DNA from: Lichenicola sp050954785
GTDB lineage: Bacteria > Pseudomonadota > Alphaproteobacteria > Acetobacterales > Acetobacteraceae
NCBI GenBank assembly: GCA_050954785.1
Contig: JBPBQO010000093.1
Coordinates: 62,001-126,000 of the forward strand
DNA length: 64,000 nucleotides
Reading direction: 5' to 3'
Below the pieces are notes generated by a model. That model made no database searches. It saw only the letters and a list, made by a program, of their open reading frames with translations, and had not been told where the DNA came from. Each line of letters opens with the position of its first letter. Within the stretch, counting starts at the first letter, position 1. Shown here piece by piece: positions 1 to 9,144 of this stretch. The translations under genes and the position numbers were made by a program.

Positions 1-35
1 CGGAGCCCGACACCATCGCTGGCGGGGCCCGCTGA
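1..35 (+). CDS. petB: 3' end of cytochrome b gene (partial)
   Basis: Only the last codons are in the window, reading EPDTIAGGAR and then TGA at 33-35. The identity is inferred from position alone: the next gene is cytochrome c1, which normally follows petB in the petABC operon of alphaproteobacteria. The stop shares one base with the petC start (TGATG), which fits translational coupling. The fragment itself is too short to identify. Confidence 0.5.
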   Translation, partial: EPDTIAGGAR

Positions 36-730
36 TGCGTCGCCTGTTCCTTCCGCTGGCGTTCGCCATTGCCGCCGTTCCCGCAGCCCAAGCCACCGAC
101 CTCGCCAGCGCCCAGCGCGGCTACGCGGTCTATGCCCAGGTCTGCAGCGCCTGCCACTCGCTGAAGCAGGTCACCTACGCCGATCTCTCCGGCCTCGGCC
201 TGGATCACGAGCAGATCGCCACGCTCGCCGCCGCCCACACCCTGCTCGACGGCGTCGATGCCGAGGGCAAGCCGGTCCGTCGCGCCGGCCGTGCCGACGA
301 CCATCTGCCGTCGCCGTTTCCCAACGATGCCGCCGCCCGCGCCGCCAACAACGGGGCACTCCCCCCGGACATGTCCCGGCTCGCCCTGACGCTGCCCGGC
401 CGCGAGCCGTATATCGAGCGCCTGCTGACCGGCTATCACCCGCCGCCCGCCGGGCTCGCGATGCCTCCCGGCAGCTACTACAACATCGCCGCCGCCGACC
501 ATCAGATCGCCATGCCGCCGCCGCTGCACGCCCATCAGGTCGCCTACACCGGCGGCACCAAGGCGAGCGTCCCGCAGATGGCGCACGACGTCGCGACCTT
601 CCTCGGCTGGGCGGCGCAACCGCATCTCGACGAGCGTCGCCGGGTCGGCGCCAGTGTCGTGCTCTACGTGGCCCTGCTGATCGGGCTGCTGTTTTTCCTC
701 AAGCGTCGGATCTGGTCGAATGTCGGTTGA
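35..730 (+). CDS. petC: Cytochrome c1 of the bc1 complex
   Basis: Haem-binding subunit of ubiquinol-cytochrome c reductase. It passes electrons from the Rieske protein to soluble or membrane cytochrome c on the periplasmic face. A signal peptide occupies about residues 1-20 and ends in AQA. The covalent haem site is CSACH at residues 37-41, followed by SLKQVTYADL, matching the family's CxxCHS..YxDL pattern. A Met in the AMPPPL stretch near residue 162 is the likely axial ligand. One transmembrane anchor near residues 208-224 is followed by KRRIW, as expected. At 231 aa it is slightly shorter than most family members. Its start overlaps the stop of the upstream gene, and its last 11 bp overlap mtnP, so the three genes are probably co-transcribed. 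Confidence 0.95.
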   Translation: MRRLFLPLAFAIAAVPAAQATDLASAQRGYAVYAQVCSACHSLKQVTYADLSGLGLDHEQIATLAAAHTLLDGVDAEGKPVRRAGRADDHLPSPFPNDAAARAANNGALPPDMSRLALTLPGREPYIERLLTGYHPPPAGLAMPPGSYYNIAAADHQIAMPPPLHAHQVAYTGGTKASVPQMAHDVATFLGWAAQPHLDERRRVGASVVLYVALLIGLLFFLKRRIWSNVG

Positions 731-1619
731 AGCGAACGAACTCATCGAGCCGGTGATCGGCCTGATCGGCGGCTCCGGCCTCTATGACATTGAGGGCCTG
801 GAGGAGAAGGAGTGGCGCCGGGTCGAAACCCCCTGGGGCCATCCCTCCGACGCCCTGCTGTTCGGCCGTCTCGACGGCGTGCGCTGCGTGTTCCTGCCGC
901 GCCACGGACGCGGCCACCCGATCCCGCCGTCCGAGTTGAACTACCGCGCCAACATCTCGGCGATGAAGCAGTCCGGCGTCACCGACATCGTCTCGCTGTC
1001 CGCCGTCGGCAGCCTGAAGGAGGAGCTGCCGCCGGGCCATTTCGTGGTGATCGACCAGTTCATCGACCGCACTTTCGCGCGCGAGAAGAGCTTCTTCGGC
1101 ACCGGCCTGGTCGCCCACGTTTCGGTCGCCGACCCGCTCTGCCCGCGCATCGGCGACGTGCTCGAAACCAGCGCGCGCACGCTCGGCCTGCCGGTTACCC
1201 GGGGCGGCACCTACATCGTCATGGAAGGCCCGCAATTCTCCACGCGTGCTGAAAGCAACCTGTATCGGAGCTGGGGTTGTTCGGTGGTCGGCATGACCAA
1301 CATGCCGGAAGCCAAGCTCGCCCGCGAAGCCGAGATTTGTTACGCCACCGTGGCGATGGTTACCGACTATGATTGCTGGCGCGAAGGCCACGATGCCGTA
1401 ACGGTCGAAGCGGTGGTCGGGGTCATGATGTCGAACGCCGAGAATGCGCGGAACCTGATCCGTGCGGTGATCCCGGTCCTGGGCCAGCCTCGCGACCTCT
1501 GCTGGGCCGGTTGCGACCGCGCCCTGGAACACGCCGTCATGACCGCTCCGGCCGCGCGCGATCCGGAGATGGTAAGCCGGCTGACCGTCATTGCCGGCCG
1601 CGTGCTCGCACGGTCCTGA
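720..1619 (+). CDS. mtnP: S-methyl-5'-thioadenosine phosphorylase
   Basis: Cleaves methylthioadenosine with phosphate to adenine and 5-methylthioribose-1-phosphate, in methionine and purine salvage. The protein has the family start GLIGGSGLYDIEGL, the phosphate-site stretch PRHGRGHPIPPSELNYRANI, and YIVMEGPQFSTRAES with the catalytic-site surroundings. It also has SVVGMTNMPEAKLAREAEICYA and the VTDYDCW segment, all typical of bacterial MTAP. The 299-aa length is normal. The ATG lies inside the last codons of petC (11 bp overlap), an arrangement common in Acetobacteraceae. A strong hairpin starts one base after the stop codon. Confidence 0.95.
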   Translation: MSVEANELIEPVIGLIGGSGLYDIEGLEEKEWRRVETPWGHPSDALLFGRLDGVRCVFLPRHGRGHPIPPSELNYRANISAMKQSGVTDIVSLSAVGSLKEELPPGHFVVIDQFIDRTFAREKSFFGTGLVAHVSVADPLCPRIGDVLETSARTLGLPVTRGGTYIVMEGPQFSTRAESNLYRSWGCSVVGMTNMPEAKLAREAEICYATVAMVTDYDCWREGHDAVTVEAVVGVMMSNAENARNLIRAVIPVLGQPRDLCWAGCDRALEHAVMTAPAARDPEMVSRLTVIAGRVLARS

Positions 1620-1620
1620 A

Positions 1621-1660
1621 ACGAGAACGGCCGGACCATTTCTGGTCCGGCCGTTCTCGT
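1621..1660. terminator. Bidirectional terminator between mtnP and the DUF3309 gene
   Basis: A perfect 18-bp inverted repeat (ACGAGAACGGCCGGACCA at 1621-1638 and its complement at 1643-1660) around a 4-nt TTTC loop. It lies immediately after the mtnP stop and 12 bp beyond the stop of the convergent DUF3309 gene, so it can serve both strands. There is no long T tract. Confidence 0.85.
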
Positions 1661-1671
1661 TCGGGTTTCGA

Positions 1672-1827
1672 TCAGATCCGGCCGAGCACCAGTAGGATGA
1701 TCACGACCAGCAGGATCAGCCCGAGCCCGCCGGAGGGGAAGTAGCCCCAGCCACCGCTGTAGCCCCAGGTCGGCAGCGCACCGAGAACCAGCAGGATCAG
1801 GATGACCAGGAGTATGGTACCGAGCAT
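1672..1827 (-). CDS. DUF3309 family small membrane protein
   Basis: A 51-codon gene. The product starts MLGTILLVILILLVLGALPTW and ends LGLILLVVIILLVLGRI: two hydrophobic helices around a central YSGGWGYFPSGG turn. This is the DUF3309 layout (about 50 aa, two helices, Trp- and Gly-rich loop), a family of unknown function common in proteobacteria. A good ribosome binding site, GAGGGG, sits 7 nt before the ATG. It converges on mtnP with the shared hairpin between them. Function is unknown; an inner-membrane location is inferred from hydrophobicity. Confidence 0.85.
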   Translation of the reverse strand: MLGTILLVILILLVLGALPTWGYSGGWGYFPSGGLGLILLVVIILLVLGRI

Positions 1828-1947
1828 GTGTAACGTCCCCTCGTAGATGAACTTCCAGCCGTCACAACGACAGTTGCATCGATTGGTTCGACTACGGAAC
1901 GCAACGGCCGGGCGACGTGGCGCCCAGGTTACACCTGCGGAACGGTG

Positions 1948-2610
1948 CTACAGCGCGTGCTGCAGGAACGCGAGGCTGCGCTCCTGGGCCAGGGCAGTGG
2001 CGCGGGCTTCGTAGCTGGGGCGTTCGGAACAGCCGAAGCCATGGCCGGCGCCTTCGTAGACGAACACCTCCATCCCGGGCTGCGCCGCGCGGATCGCGTC
2101 GATGTCGGAGGCCGGAATATGGTCGTCGTCCGCGCCGAAATGCAGTTGCACCGGGCAGAGGGGTTTTGCGTCGCAGGTGGCTGCGATGCCGCCGCCGTAC
2201 CATCCCACCGCGGCTGCGAACCGGTTCGTCTGCGTAGCCGCCGCCCAGGCGAGTGCACCGCCCCAGCAATAGCCGATGATGCCGACCTTCTCGTGGCCGA
2301 GGGCGGCTGCACTGGCGAGCAGGTCGGCGATCGTGTCCGCATGTGCGATCGCGCCGCGCAGCGCCACGCCGCGCTGCGCGTCCTGCTGTGTGTAGCCGAG
2401 TTCGACATCGCGTTCGGCACGGTCGAACAAAGCGGGCGCGATGACGAAATAGCCGGCGTCGGCAAATCCGTCGGCGACCGCGCGCATGTGGTGGTTCACG
2501 CCGAAAATCTCCTGCACGACCACCAGGGCGCGCGGAGCGTCCGCGAAGCCGGCCTGGTAGGCGCCGAAGCTGTGACCGTCGGCAGCGGTCAGCGTAATCA
2601 TGTTACCCAT
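1948..2610 (-). CDS. Dienelactone hydrolase family protein
   Basis: Alpha/beta hydrolase of 220 aa in the carboxymethylenebutenolidase-like family. The sequence has VVVQEIFGVNHHMRAVADGFA near the N terminus, with the conserved Glu. The nucleophile elbow is GIIGYCWGG, giving a Cys nucleophile as in DLH. There is an LHFGADDDHIP segment with the acid and an EGAGHGFGC segment with the catalytic His. The ATG at 2610 was chosen because AAGGA lies 8 nt upstream; ATG at 2601 is an alternative, and the longer upstream reading lacks family similarity. Its start is 40 bp from the divergent DUF4169 gene, so they share a promoter region. The exact substrate cannot be told. Confidence 0.9.
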   Translation of the reverse strand: MGNMITLTAADGHSFGAYQAGFADAPRALVVVQEIFGVNHHMRAVADGFADAGYFVIAPALFDRAERDVELGYTQQDAQRGVALRGAIAHADTIADLLASAAALGHEKVGIIGYCWGGALAWAAATQTNRFAAAVGWYGGGIAATCDAKPLCPVQLHFGADDDHIPASDIDAIRAAQPGMEVFVYEGAGHGFGCSERPSYEARATALAQERSLAFLQHAL

Positions 2611-2650
2611 GGGTCGTGTCCTTGATCCGGAATGGTGGCAGTCTGCGTCC

Positions 2651-2887
2651 ATGGGCGAGATCGTCAACCTGAGGGGCCGCCGGCGGCAACGCGACCGGCA
2701 ACTGGACGCGCAGCAGGCGGCCGACAACCGGAGCCGCTTCGGCCGCACCCGGGCGGAAAAGGCGCGGGACGAAGCGGATGCGGCCCGAACCAACGCGGTT
2801 CTGGATGGCGCCAGGCTGCAGCCCGCCGATGCCGCCTCGGCGGGCTCGCCAAGCGACGCGGATGTCCTGCCAGGAACAGCCTCGTAA
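2651..2887 (+). CDS. DUF4169 family protein
   Basis: A 78-aa charged protein starting MGEIVNLRGRRRQRDRQLDAQ, then NRSRFGRTRAEKARDEADAA and LDGARL. This matches DUF4169, whose members begin MxEIVNLR, contain NRxxFGRTKAEK and end near LDGHRL. The family is small, highly basic and probably helical; its function is unknown. The C-terminal 25 residues (PADAASAGSPSDADVLPG) are an extension beyond the usual core. An upstream ATG at 2600 exists but would add non-family residues and overlap the divergent hydrolase. The start chosen has only a weak GGTGG-like ribosome site. Confidence 0.8.
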   Translation: MGEIVNLRGRRRQRDRQLDAQQAADNRSRFGRTRAEKARDEADAARTNAVLDGARLQPADAASAGSPSDADVLPGTAS

Positions 2888-3044
2888 ACCGGCACCTTCC
2901 CGCGTTCAACGGCGTCATCTTGTAGAGAGCAATGGCCGACAAGCCAGGTGGCTTGCTGCTTTTGCGTGCAGTGCCGTCCTGAACCGCCAGTATCTCTTGT
3001 GCGCTGCATAATAGCGTTGCAAGAAAGAAACGAAATCACTGCGG

Positions 3045-4895
3045 ATGTGCACCATGCCGGAAGGCGGGTTTTTCAGGTCGATCCTTTCGGGTGGTGAGGA
3101 GGGGGAATCCGAATCGCTTTCGGGAGGTGCCGATCCGGCAGCCGTCGGGATCGCCATGAACGCTACTCGATCCGGCTGGGCGCCTGCCGAGAAGGCGGGG
3201 GTCGACTATCTCGAGCGACAGGCGCGCTTCGTCGCCATCCAGTCCGAGCACCTGCACGAACAGCGCGAGATCCAGCTGTCGCACCTCAAGGTCCGCCGCT
3301 TCAGCGATCGCCTTCGCGTGGCCACCCAGCTGTTCGTGTTCATGGTCGCCGCCCTTATCGGGCTCGGTGTGGCCGTCATGGTCTATGACGCCTTCACCGC
3401 CCATTCGGTGATCGTCGACATCTTCGACGCGCCGCCGGACTTGGCCGCGCGCGGTCTGTCCGGACAGACCGTCGCCGGGCTGGTGCTCGACGAGCTGACC
3501 CGGTTCGATGCCGACACCCACACCGCGTCGGTGAAGCGGGACGTGTCCAGCGCCTGGAGCAACGACATCAAGGTCGAGCTGCCCGAGACCGGCGTGTCGA
3601 TCGGCGAGCTCGACCGCATGCTGAAGTCGCGCTTCGGGCATGATCTGCATATCGGCGGCAGCCTGCTGGAGACCGGCACCGGCGGCATGATCCTGACGGT
3701 GCGTGGTCCCGGGATCACTGCCCGGAGCTTCACCGGCACGGCCGGCGATCTCGGTCGGCTGACGACCGAAGCAGCCGAGTATTTGTATGGAGAATCGCAG
3801 CCGCCGCTCTACGCGGTCTATCTCTCGACTGCCGGTCGCAGCAACGAGGCGATCGTGTTCATCAAGTCCAAGCTCCCGGGGACATCCGGCAAGAACCGGT
3901 CCTTCCTGCTGTACATCTGGGCCCTGGCTCTGGTGGAAAGCAACCAGTCGTCGCCCGTGCTCCGGATCGAGCTCTTCCGCCAGTCGCTGAAGTATGATCC
4001 GACGCGCTGGGCCGCTTACGGAGAAATTGCCAACGAGCAGTCCGCCCTTGGGGATGAGGAGGACGCCTGGAAGACCATGGAGACCATGCGCAAGCTGGCA
4101 GGTGGTCGTCCCGGCAAGGTCAGGGAGACATATTATGGCCCCGTTGATTCGATGACCTGGAACCTGTCGGCCGAGCGCGCGGCTCTGGTGGCCGACGCGT
4201 CCGATGGTGTGGGGACGAACTTCATTGCCGCTGGACCTCAAATTGCTGGAATTGATATATCGATGCACGATTCTGCGGACGCCCGGCTGCAACTCGCGAC
4301 ATCCAAGGTTCATACCGGGGATTCGACCCTGGATGTGATGGTGCCTTTAATCGCCGGCCTAGAGGCGCTCGAAGACGGCAACGGGATCCGTGCCGCTGAT
4401 GAAATGGAGGCATTCGGCAAGATGCTCTCGAACCCGATCAACGCCGCCGAGTTTGCCGGCGTGGGCTGTTGGATAGCCCCGGCCGAGGAAATGGCAGGTC
4501 ATCAGGCCCTGGCCGACGCTGCGCTGGCTTCAGGCGGCCACTTTGTCGACTGCACCCGTTTCCGCGGCGACATCCTGGATGGTCGCGGCGACTGGCGCGG
4601 CGCACAGAAGGCCTATGCCGAGAGCGTCGCGATGGCTCCGGACCTTCCCGCTGGCGACTATTCGTGGGGACTGGCGCTGGCGCGGCACGGCGACCTTGAG
4701 GGCGCTATCGTCAAACTCAAGGCCGCTCACGCACGTGGCCCGAACTGGGCCGAACCGCTCAAGGCCTGGGGCGACGTGCTGGCACGGCAGAACAAGTGGG
4801 CGGCAGCGTTGGCCAAATACAATCAGGCGCTGCCGGACGCGCCTGCATGGGACGCGTTGCACACGGCGCGGGATGCCGCGGCGAGCAGGATCTGA
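3045..4895 (+). CDS. Inner-membrane protein with TPR-like C-terminal domain, function unknown
   Basis: A 616-aa protein. Residues 45-88 form a charged, probably coiled helix (VDYLERQARFVAIQSEHLHEQREIQLSHLKVRR). One transmembrane helix follows at about residues 93-117, then a mixed alpha/beta periplasmic region and a helical C-terminal half with TPR-like repeats (YSWGLALARHGDLEGAIVKLKAAHA, then KAWGDVLARQNKWAAALAKYNQAL). I recall similar uncharacterised proteins in proteobacteria but no function. The start is uncertain: ATGs at 3045, 3054 and 3156 are in frame, and GGGA sits 6 nt before the last. It stands alone and converges on usg. Confidence 0.75.
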   Translation: MCTMPEGGFFRSILSGGEEGESESLSGGADPAAVGIAMNATRSGWAPAEKAGVDYLERQARFVAIQSEHLHEQREIQLSHLKVRRFSDRLRVATQLFVFMVAALIGLGVAVMVYDAFTAHSVIVDIFDAPPDLAARGLSGQTVAGLVLDELTRFDADTHTASVKRDVSSAWSNDIKVELPETGVSIGELDRMLKSRFGHDLHIGGSLLETGTGGMILTVRGPGITARSFTGTAGDLGRLTTEAAEYLYGESQPPLYAVYLSTAGRSNEAIVFIKSKLPGTSGKNRSFLLYIWALALVESNQSSPVLRIELFRQSLKYDPTRWAAYGEIANEQSALGDEEDAWKTMETMRKLAGGRPGKVRETYYGPVDSMTWNLSAERAALVADASDGVGTNFIAAGPQIAGIDISMHDSADARLQLATSKVHTGDSTLDVMVPLIAGLEALEDGNGIRAADEMEAFGKMLSNPINAAEFAGVGCWIAPAEEMAGHQALADAALASGGHFVDCTRFRGDILDGRGDWRGAQKAYAESVAMAPDLPAGDYSWGLALARHGDLEGAIVKLKAAHARGPNWAEPLKAWGDVLARQNKWAAALAKYNQALPDAPAWDALHTARDAAASRI

Positions 4896-4915
4896 ACGGC
4901 GTCGCTCGACCGGCT

Positions 4916-5176
4916 TCAATGAAGGTTGAGAATCACCGATGGCATGCGCACCCGCGCCGCAGCCACCAGGTCCAGCGACCCGACCCTGACGGAATGCAGC
5001 CGCCCCTCGATCTCGCGTTCCCAGAAGGTCAGGAACTTGTGCAGCACCGGATATGCCGGCGCGATATCGAGTTCCTGCCAGATATAGCTCTGCAACACGG
5101 CAGGATGGTCGGGCAGGCGATAGAGGATCTCGGCCGTGGTCAGCCGGTAGTCCTTGAGCTGCAGAGACAGCGACAT
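4916..5176 (-). CDS. usg: Usg family protein
   Basis: An 86-aa protein beginning MSLSLQLKDYRLTTAEILYRLPDHP and continuing LQSYIWQELDIAPAYPVLHKFLTFWEREIEGRLHSVRV. This is the signature of the Usg family, first seen beside tryptophan genes in Caulobacter. No trp gene is visible here. The biochemical role is not established. GGAGGTG lies 4 nt before the ATG. Its 5' end faces the groESL promoter region, so the 5177-5281 stretch must hold its promoter. Confidence 0.9.
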   Translation of the reverse strand: MSLSLQLKDYRLTTAEILYRLPDHPAVLQSYIWQELDIAPAYPVLHKFLTFWEREIEGRLHSVRVGSLDLVAAARVRMPSVILNLH

Positions 5177-5281
5177 GGCACCTCCGATAAGCGTCAGCGG
5201 CGTGAACAGTCCGTGACGCTGCGTCGATCCTGGCTGGTCCAGCACCCGATCCGCAACAAAAAAGCATGCGAGATCAATGGA

Positions 5282-5308
5282 TTGGCACTCGACACCCGAG
5301 AGTGCTGC
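5282..5308 (+). promoter_or_regulatory. CIRCE-like operator 1 (HrcA site) upstream of groESL
   Basis: TTGGCACTC at 5282-5290, nine bases, then GAGTGCTGC at 5300-5308. This matches the CIRCE consensus TTAGCACTC-N9-GAGTGCTAA in the core of both arms, with an imperfect right end. It lies just upstream of the -35 hexamer. Confidence 0.85.
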
Positions 5309-5315
5309 CAATTTC

Positions 5316-5344
5316 TTGACACACTCCATGGCAACGCCTACATC
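5316..5344 (+). promoter_or_regulatory. groESL promoter
   Basis: TTGACA at 5316-5321 and TACATC at 5339-5344 with a 17-bp spacer. The overlapping CTTGAC start would also suit the alphaproteobacterial heat-shock sigma factor RpoH. The two HrcA operators lie directly on either side. Confidence 0.75.
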
Positions 5345-5348
5345 GCGT

Positions 5349-5375
5349 TTGGCACTCCCGGGTGCCGAGTGCCAA
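5349..5375 (+). promoter_or_regulatory. CIRCE operator 2 (HrcA site), perfect palindrome
   Basis: TTGGCACTC at 5349-5357, nine bases, and GAGTGCCAA at 5367-5375: a perfect inverted repeat with CIRCE spacing. It begins 4 bp after the -10 box, so it covers the predicted transcription start and would be carried in the 5' leader of the mRNA. Confidence 0.92.
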
Positions 5376-5471
5376 TCGCGGTCTCCGCGGTCGGCTCGAA
5401 GCCCGGACGCACAACAACCGGCGACGTCGCCTCTAGAGGGACGCCGCCAACGCTTTGAGGAGCGAACCGCT

Positions 5472-5771
5472 ATGGCGAAGTTCCGTCCACTGCACGACCG
5501 CGTCGTCGTTAAGCGCATCACCGGCGAAGAAAAGACCGCGGGCGGCATCATCATCCCCGACACCGCCAAAGAGAAGCCGATGGAAGGCGAAATCATCGCC
5601 GTCGGCGCCGGCGCACGCAACGAGCAGGGCGCCATCGTCGCCCTGGACGTCAAGGCAGGCGACCGTATCCTGTTCGGCAAGTGGTCGGGCACGGAAGTCA
5701 AGATCGACGGCGAAGAGCTGTTGATCATGAAAGAGAGCGACATCATGGGCGTCATCGAGCAGGCCGCCTGA
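5472..5771 (+). CDS. groES: Co-chaperonin GroES
   Basis: The 99-aa lid of the GroEL chaperonin. It starts MAKFRPLHDRVVVKRITGEEKTAGGIIIPDTAKEKP, which contains the mobile loop (GGIIIPDTA). It continues with GKWSGTEVKIDGEELLIMKESDIMGV, all canonical. GAGGAG lies 9 nt before the ATG at 5472; a longer in-frame reading from 5277 runs through the operators and is not real. groEL follows after 59 bp, so this is the usual groESL operon under HrcA (and perhaps RpoH) control. Confidence 0.98.
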   Translation: MAKFRPLHDRVVVKRITGEEKTAGGIIIPDTAKEKPMEGEIIAVGAGARNEQGAIVALDVKAGDRILFGKWSGTEVKIDGEELLIMKESDIMGVIEQAA

Positions 5772-5830
5772 TCTCAGGCCGGCTTTTTCGACACGCCTGA
5801 TGATCGTTTTGCTCCAAAGGAGAATTGAAC

Positions 5831-7468
<1,638 letters not shown>

Positions 7469-7498
7469 GACGCGCAAGCGTTTTAAGGTCGGTTACCA

Positions 7499-7531
7499 GA
7501 AGGGGCGGTCCTGCAAAGGGCCGCCCCTTTC
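7499..7531 (+). terminator. groEL terminator
   Basis: GAAGGGGCGG at 7499-7508 pairs with CCGCCCCTTTC at 7521-7531 around a 12-nt loop. It follows the groEL stop by about 30 bp and is followed by a T-rich GTTTGT. Confidence 0.85.
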
Positions 7532-8100
7532 GTTTGTCGGTGTGCGGTTGAGGCTGTTACCTCGACTGTGCGACGTGATCGGAATTGCGTAAGCAGCATT
7601 AACTCGACGGTGACCGGACGCCGGTGGATCATCGGATGAGTTCCGGGATCATGCCTCTGTCACTGGCGGCGCGCGGAAGCTGTCCATTAGCAGAATACTT
7701 GTTACGCAGCAGCTGGGCCGCTCGGGCACCTTGCACGGACGTGCTTCTGTTACCTCCTCGGGATGAGCGCGATCCGTTGCCCGCAGCGTACCCCGCCTGC
7801 CGGTAGAGAAAACCGGCTTGCACCTGCTCTTAAACGCGCTCAACGTGCAACGCGGGTTTTCTCTTGAGCATGCCGGAGTGAAAAATGTTACTGCGCAACA
7901 TGCCAGTCTTGTGAAGGATGTTTCCCGAATCGTTGAAACGCTCTTTCCGCAGTGCAGCATAGTTCTCTGGTCAGCAAAGTACGGATACGGCTTCCAATTT
8001 TTGTAATAACTAGCGGTTCTACAAACCGACAATACGGAATACAGGCTCAACGTAGCCTCGAATCCACGTCATCTAAATGAAAAAAATAAACGGGGGACCA
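7532..8100. other. Intergenic region upstream of the sugar ABC importer
   Basis: No protein-coding gene is supported in these 569 bp. Short open frames on both strands lack ribosome sites and family resemblance. The left half is GC-rich and the last 200 bp are AT-rich, fitting a promoter and leader for the importer operon. A 60-bp imperfect inverted repeat at 7805-7864 is the only structured element I see. Confidence 0.6.
7805..7864. repeat. 60-bp imperfect inverted repeat (hairpin)
   Basis: AGAGAAAACC at 7805-7814 pairs with GGTTTTCTCT at 7855-7864, and TTGCAC at 7818-7823 pairs with GTGCAA at 7845-7850, separated by short internal loops. As RNA this would be a long two-part stem. It lies 237 bp before the importer's first gene. 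It could be a leader structure, a small RNA or an attenuator; nothing in the sequence decides. Confidence 0.6.
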
Positions 8101-9114
8101 ATGTCAAGAATAAGAGGCAAGCTTTTTGCTGTAACCGTTGCGGCGCTGTCCTTCGGTGGAGTTTCCACCGGAAATGCCGCCGACCTGATCGGGCTGAGCG
8201 TCGCAACGCTGGCAAATCCTTTCTTCCAGGGTATGACGAAAGGTGTGCAAGCCGGCATCGCTGCTCATCCGGATCTGAAACTCATCAATACCAGCGCCAA
8301 CGGCGACGCGAACACCCAGACCAACCAGGTTACCGACCTGATCAACCAGCATGTCGCAGCACTCATCCTGAACCCGATCAATGCGAACTCGATCGTGCCG
8401 GTGGTGAAGGAAGCGAACAAGAGGGGGATACCCGTCTTCACGCTCGATCGTGGCGCTGCCTGCGGCAGCTGCCAGGTGAACTTTCTCGAAACCGACAACA
8501 AGGCTTTGGGTAAGGAAGGCGCGGACTTTATCGCCGACCAACTCAAGCAGCGCTACGGTTCGATCAAGGGCAACGTGGTCGATCTGGAGGGGCTGCTCGG
8601 AACCACGGCCGGCGACGACCGGGAGTCCGGCTTTGCGACCGAATTCCAGGCATTGCAAAAGGACAATCCCGGCTTGAAGCTGGTAGCGCGTCAGGCCGCC
8701 GATTTCGATGCCGATAAGGCGTTCAACATCACCACTCAATTGCTTGCAGCGCACAATGACATCGATGCCGTGTTCAACGGCAACGACGATAACGCGGTCG
8801 GTGTCGTGCGTGCCATCCGCCAGGCGAACCGCTTCAAGCCGATCGGCGATCCCAAGCATATCGTCGTCATAGGGATCGACGGCACGGAGCAGGCCCTGAG
8901 CGACATCCGGCGCGGCCGCATGGACGCGACGTTGTCACAGAATCCAGTGACCATGGCACAGCAGTCGGTGAACTATGTCGAAGCCTACCTGCACGGCGAC
9001 AAGTCAAAGATCCCGGCCCATCAATACTGGCCACACCTGCTGATCACCAAGGACACGATCGATAGTCCTGCTGCAAAGACCTACGGTCTCTGGGGTGATC
9101 AGACCAGTCATTAG
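8101..9114 (+). CDS. Sugar ABC transporter periplasmic binding protein (RbsB-like)
   Basis: Captures a sugar in the periplasm and delivers it to the permease. The 337-aa product has a signal peptide (about 1-24, ending GNAA), then DLIGLSVATLANPFFQGMTKG, the standard opening of ribose-type (cluster B) binding proteins. It continues with NQVTDLINQHVAALILNPINANSI and ends its core with VVIGIDGTEQALSDIRRG and VTMAQQSV. Start at 8101 chosen because GGGGGA lies 4 nt upstream; ATG at 8077 is the alternative. First gene of a three-gene operon with ATPase and permease. The ligand (ribose, another pentose or a polyol) cannot be assigned. Confidence 0.92.
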   Translation: MSRIRGKLFAVTVAALSFGGVSTGNAADLIGLSVATLANPFFQGMTKGVQAGIAAHPDLKLINTSANGDANTQTNQVTDLINQHVAALILNPINANSIVPVVKEANKRGIPVFTLDRGAACGSCQVNFLETDNKALGKEGADFIADQLKQRYGSIKGNVVDLEGLLGTTAGDDRESGFATEFQALQKDNPGLKLVARQAADFDADKAFNITTQLLAAHNDIDAVFNGNDDNAVGVVRAIRQANRFKPIGDPKHIVVIGIDGTEQALSDIRRGRMDATLSQNPVTMAQQSVNYVEAYLHGDKSKIPAHQYWPHLLITKDTIDSPAAKTYGLWGDQTSH

Positions 9115-9144
9115 GGTCGTGTCGTCGTCAGGAAGGGGCAGGCC

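Noticed and set aside
2611..3039. N-terminal extension of the dienelactone hydrolase reading
   Set aside because: It is antisense to the DUF4169 gene and lacks family similarity; the ATG at 2610 has a ribosome site.
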